Notes under the pieces: model-generated | What the model was told of the DNA's origin: nothing | The model's database searches: none | Seen by the model: the letters and a program-made list of their open reading frames with translations, nothing else | Made by a program: the position numbers and the translations under genes | Origin: SURF-55 sp040755195 | GTDB lineage: Bacteria > Bacillota > Desulfotomaculia > Desulfotomaculales > Ammonificaceae | Direction: 5' to 3' | NCBI GenBank assembly: GCA_040755195.1 | Contig: JBFMBL010000004.1 | Span: forward strand, 1-64,000 | DNA length: 64,000 nucleotides | Part shown: one piece after another, positions 61,761 to 64,000 of the stretch | Numbering within the stretch: the stretch's first letter is position 1 | How the letters are laid out: every line of letters starts with the position of its first letter

Positions 61761-62726
61761 TTATGAGAACTCATCTCTGTCATCGGGAGAATACGTGTAC
61801 AGCGCTGTCGGCGCATCCGGCGATGCGGGCCCGAATAACTCATCGATGTCTTTGGCCAGCTTTCTGCTAAGGAGCATCAACGGTATCCGCACCGGGCAAA
61901 CGCGCTCGCATTCACCACAACCGGCGCAACGGCCCGCCACGTGAAAGGCCCGGATAAGATGGTACTGATAGTTCTCGGCCAGTGTTACGGCCTTGCTGAG
62001 CCAGATCGCTCCTTGCTGCCATCCCGGTACCGCCTGCTCAAAACAGCACTGGGTGCAACTGCAGGCCGGGCATACCTCCCGGCAGGCGTAACACCGCAGG
62101 CAGCGCCCGAGGAGGCGGTCCCAGAAGGCCGCTTTTTCCTCAGGAGCAAGCGCTTCTATCTCTTTGACTTCTTTAAGAGGGTCCCGCGACTGGTCGGCCA
62201 CCGGGGGAGCCTCCTTGCCGAGCATCAGGTCCGCTCCTACCGGGTTGTTCTGGGTGCAAATCAGGCACTTATCCATCAGGTAGGCCTTTTTATCGAAGGC
62301 TTGCTCGCCCTTCTGGGTGCGCACCATATACGCATTGCCCCGGTCCTCGACGGCCTCGATCCGAACGTCCGCCGGTAGATCCGCAAGCAGCTTTTCCCGC
62401 GCCAGCATACCGCCGCAGGGAACACCGACCACCGTAATCTTCGAGCGGTCGAGGTTTCGCTCCTGAACCAGACGTTCTACGGCGCCGGCGTCGCATCCCT
62501 TAACCACCACGGCTGTTTTGGTCTGGGGGTGCCGGGCGAGATACTTTACCAGGTTGTTAACACAAAAAGGATTGAAAACCAAAGCCGCAGTCTCTTCCTG
62601 CCGGGTGGCGAAAAGAGGGCGCGCCTTTGCCGGAAGGCTCCCGGCCTCGTAACCGATGAAAAGCTCGACCCCTTCATTAAACAACCGGGCTGCTACCCGT
62701 TGCAGGACTTCAGTCAGCTCTTTCAA
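61761..62726 (-). CDS. FlxC-like iron-sulfur subunit
   Basis: A 321-residue protein with an N-terminal F420-hydrogenase-beta-like part (VVVKGCDAGAVERLVQERNL, VGVPCGGMLAREKL, LMDKCLICTQNNPVGADL) and two ferredoxin-type cluster sets (CLRCYACREVCPACSCTQCC and CAGCGECERVCPVRIPLMLL). The order fits the FlxC subunit of HdrABC-FlxABCD. The start is TTG 62726 after GAGGGAGA. Its 5' 111 bases are repeated across the following assembly gap (62843-62969). FlxD (MvhD) would stop 15 bp upstream once the gap is closed. Confidence 0.85.
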   Translation of the reverse strand: MKELTEVLQRVAARLFNEGVELFIGYEAGSLPAKARPLFATRQEETAALVFNPFCVNNLVKYLARHPQTKTAVVVKGCDAGAVERLVQERNLDRSKITVVGVPCGGMLAREKLLADLPADVRIEAVEDRGNAYMVRTQKGEQAFDKKAYLMDKCLICTQNNPVGADLMLGKEAPPVADQSRDPLKEVKEIEALAPEEKAAFWDRLLGRCLRCYACREVCPACSCTQCCFEQAVPGWQQGAIWLSKAVTLAENYQYHLIRAFHVAGRCAGCGECERVCPVRIPLMLLSRKLAKDIDELFGPASPDAPTALYTYSPDDRDEFS

Positions 62727-62742
62727 TTTATCTCCCTCTTCT

Positions 62743-62842
62743 NNNNNNNNNNNNNNNNNNNNNNNNNNNNNNNNNNNNNNNNNNNNNNNNNNNNNNNNNN
62801 NNNNNNNNNNNNNNNNNNNNNNNNNNNNNNNNNNNNNNNNNN
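62743..62842. other. Assembly gap, 100 N, with 127-bp flanking duplication
   Basis: 62616-62742 equals 62843-62969, which covers the first codons of the flxC-like gene. Its real copy number is probably one. Confidence 0.9.
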
Positions 62843-62968
62843 AGGGCGCGCCTTTGCCGGAAGGCTCCCGGCCTCGTAACCGATGAAAAGCTCGACCCCT
62901 TCATTAAACAACCGGGCTGCTACCCGTTGCAGGACTTCAGTCAGCTCTTTCAATTTATCTCCCTCTTC

Positions 62969-63424
62969 TTAAATCTTCGTGACACGCTTTTGTGGTCCGA
63001 GAGGTTTTATCCCCTCTACCATTTCTTTAATTGTCGTCGCAAAGCGTTCGCCTTCGGACGCGGAAACCCACCGGACCTTCAACCGTTCAGGTTCAAGCCC
63101 GACGTATTCCATAAGCCGTTTGAAGAGCATGAGCCGCCTCCGGGTAAAGTAGTTACCGGTAACATAATGGCAATCGCCCGGATGGCAACCGGCAACCAGC
63201 ACCCCGTCCGCGCCGTTCTGAAAAGCGCGCAGTATGAACTGCGGGTTGACGCGGCTGGAGCAGGGTACCCGGATTATCCTGACGTTTGCCGGATACTTCA
63301 TCCTGCTCACCCCCGCGAGGTCCGCACCGGCATAGCTGCACCAGTTGCAGAGAAAAGCCACGATCTTGGGTTCCCAGGCGGCATCTTCTTTCATATTCGT
63401 AACCGTGCTTTCGTTTACAGACAA
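62969..63424 (-). CDS. mvhD: MvhD/FlxD-like hydrogenase iron-sulfur subunit
   Basis: A 151-residue member of the MvhD family, which carries a [2Fe-2S] cluster and hands electrons to HdrA: VAFLCNWCSYAGADLAGVSR, then VRIIRVPCSSRVNPQFILRA, GCHPGDCHYVTGNYFTRRRL. The start is TTG 63424 with GGAGG 9 bases before it, overlapping the hdrA stop by 10 bp; the alternative ATG 33 bases on lacks a ribosome site. The overlap implies close coupling with HdrA. Confidence 0.93.
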   Translation of the reverse strand: MSVNESTVTNMKEDAAWEPKIVAFLCNWCSYAGADLAGVSRMKYPANVRIIRVPCSSRVNPQFILRAFQNGADGVLVAGCHPGDCHYVTGNYFTRRRLMLFKRLMEYVGLEPERLKVRWVSASEGERFATTIKEMVEGIKPLGPQKRVTKI

Positions 63425-64000
63425 AGGGCGTCAACCTCCGCAAGGAGCTGCTTGTTCGTGAATCCTTTAAGATCAATCGCCGTCGCACGGCAGGCGACCG
63501 TGCAAGCGCCGCACCCCTGACACAACCCCTCATTCACCCTGGCGACCACCCGCTCCCGGGGTGGCTGGCCGGGCAGCCGCTCGGTAATGGTCACCGGCTG
63601 GATTGCCCGGTACGGGCAAACAGGCTGGCAAGCAAGGCAACCGGTGCAAAGGGCCTCATTAACCCGGCTCACCAGGGGGTTTGTCTCGAGTTCTTCTTTC
63701 GAAAGGAGGGCGCACACTTTGGCAGCCGCGCCGCTGGCCTGAGAAACGGTATCCGGAATATCCTTCGGCCCCTGGCAGGCGCCGGCCAGAAAAACCCCGC
63801 CGGTATGTGTTTCCACCGGACGCAGCTTCGGGTGCGCCTCCTGGAAAAAGCCGTCCTTATCGAGCGAGACGCCGATCATCCGCGCGACTTCCGCAACCCC
63901 GGCGGAAGGCACGGCGCCGGTGGCCAGCACCACCATGTCCGCCGCAATCTCCACCGGTTCTCCGAGGAGCGTGTCGGCGCCTTTTACAATCAACTTGGAA
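63415..64000 (-). CDS. hdrA: HdrA, C-terminal part (runs off the window)
   Basis: The last about 195 residues of HdrA, the FAD electron-bifurcating subunit of heterodisulfide reductase. The end of the FAD domain (DMVVLATGAVPSAGVAEVAR, GVFLAGACQGPKDIPDTVSQ) is followed by two [4Fe-4S] motifs (CTGCLACQPVCPYRAI, CQGCGACTVACRATAI). The frame stays open to base 64000, so the start lies beyond. hdrA-flxD-flxC-flxB-flxA in this order suggests an HdrA-Flx complex that couples NADH to ferredoxin and a thiol/disulfide carrier; hdrB and hdrC are not in the window. Confidence 0.93.
   Translation of the reverse strand, partial: SKLIVKGADTLLGEPVEIAADMVVLATGAVPSAGVAEVARMIGVSLDKDGFFQEAHPKLRPVETHTGGVFLAGACQGPKDIPDTVSQASGAAAKVCALLSKEELETNPLVSRVNEALCTGCLACQPVCPYRAIQPVTITERLPGQPPRERVVARVNEGLCQGCGACTVACRATAIDLKGFTNKQLLAEVDALCL

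Noticed and set aside
62843..62969. Second partial flxC-like gene
   Set aside because: An exact 127-bp copy beside a 100-N gap, best explained as an assembly artefact.

Overview
The window reads as a piece of a spore-forming, strictly anaerobic Firmicute, most like the Peptococcaceae/Desulfotomaculales (Pelotomaculum, Desulfotomaculum and relatives). The reasons are: a Bacillus-like housekeeping order (recO-glyQ-glyS-ccpN-PSRP ... dgt-dnaG-rpoD), spore-type genes (a YaaH-like LysM/GH18 protein, Spo0E-like peptides), RNase Y/YmdB, and two redox clusters typical of acetogens and sulfate reducers: a MetVF-type methylene-H4folate reductase beside NuoE/NuoF/FdhA-like subunits, and a HdrA-FlxDCBA-like electron-bifurcation cluster. 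The sequence is a scaffold. It has four runs of exactly 100 N, each flanked by an exact 127-bp duplication, which looks like an assembly artefact.

Layout. 1-125: 3' end of a group II intron (domains V and VI). 184-14995 (all minus strand): a compact defence island, apparently one long transcription unit: YprA/Lhr-like helicase, type III Res, type III Mod (with a four-helix-bundle/IVP gene nested inside it), SIR2-domain protein, HerA ATPase, and a UvrD-type helicase with an N-terminal RelE-like domain. 15056-17520: decayed edge of the island (RhuM fragment, RecB/AddA-like fragment, tandem repeats, no intact gene). 17525-18234: Phd/PIN toxin-antitoxin pair. 18700-19152: zinc-finger gene fragment. 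19286-19775: RNase P RNA with terminator. 19804-20502: trmK. 20747-27576: small accessory and envelope genes (HEAT-repeat protein, Spo0E-like genes, signal peptidase I, GH18/LysM protein, ferredoxin, Csp-like copper protein). 27690-28023: two tRNAs with promoter and terminator. 28041-44902: conserved core (rpoD, dnaG, dgt, thpR, ppsA, PSRP, ccpN, glyS, glyQ, recO, ymdB, rny). 44945-45113: a probable small RNA with 6S-like folding. 45235-46194: metF. 46580-53203: FdhA-like, NuoE, NuoF, MetV and MetF. 53417-58713: GAF/GGDEF protein, MazG-like protein, DUF1015 protein and Mrp ATPase. 59490-64000: Flx-like cluster and the start-of-window-truncated end of HdrA.

How the genes work together. The island combines restriction-modification with a SIR2-HerA NAD-depleting module and two further helicases. 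The core region couples gluconeogenesis control (CcpN-PSRP-PpsA) to replication and transcription initiation genes (DnaG, SigA). The C1/redox regions supply methylene-H4folate reduction and flavin-based electron transfer between NADH, ferredoxin and thiol/disulfide carriers.

The signals I find least explained are: a dispersed ~180-320 bp element present in four diverged copies with compensatory changes in its hairpins; the gene nested within mod with GTGGTCAGTG-type ends; the FdhA-like subunit with Trp at the Cys/Sec position; and the candidate 6S-like RNA.
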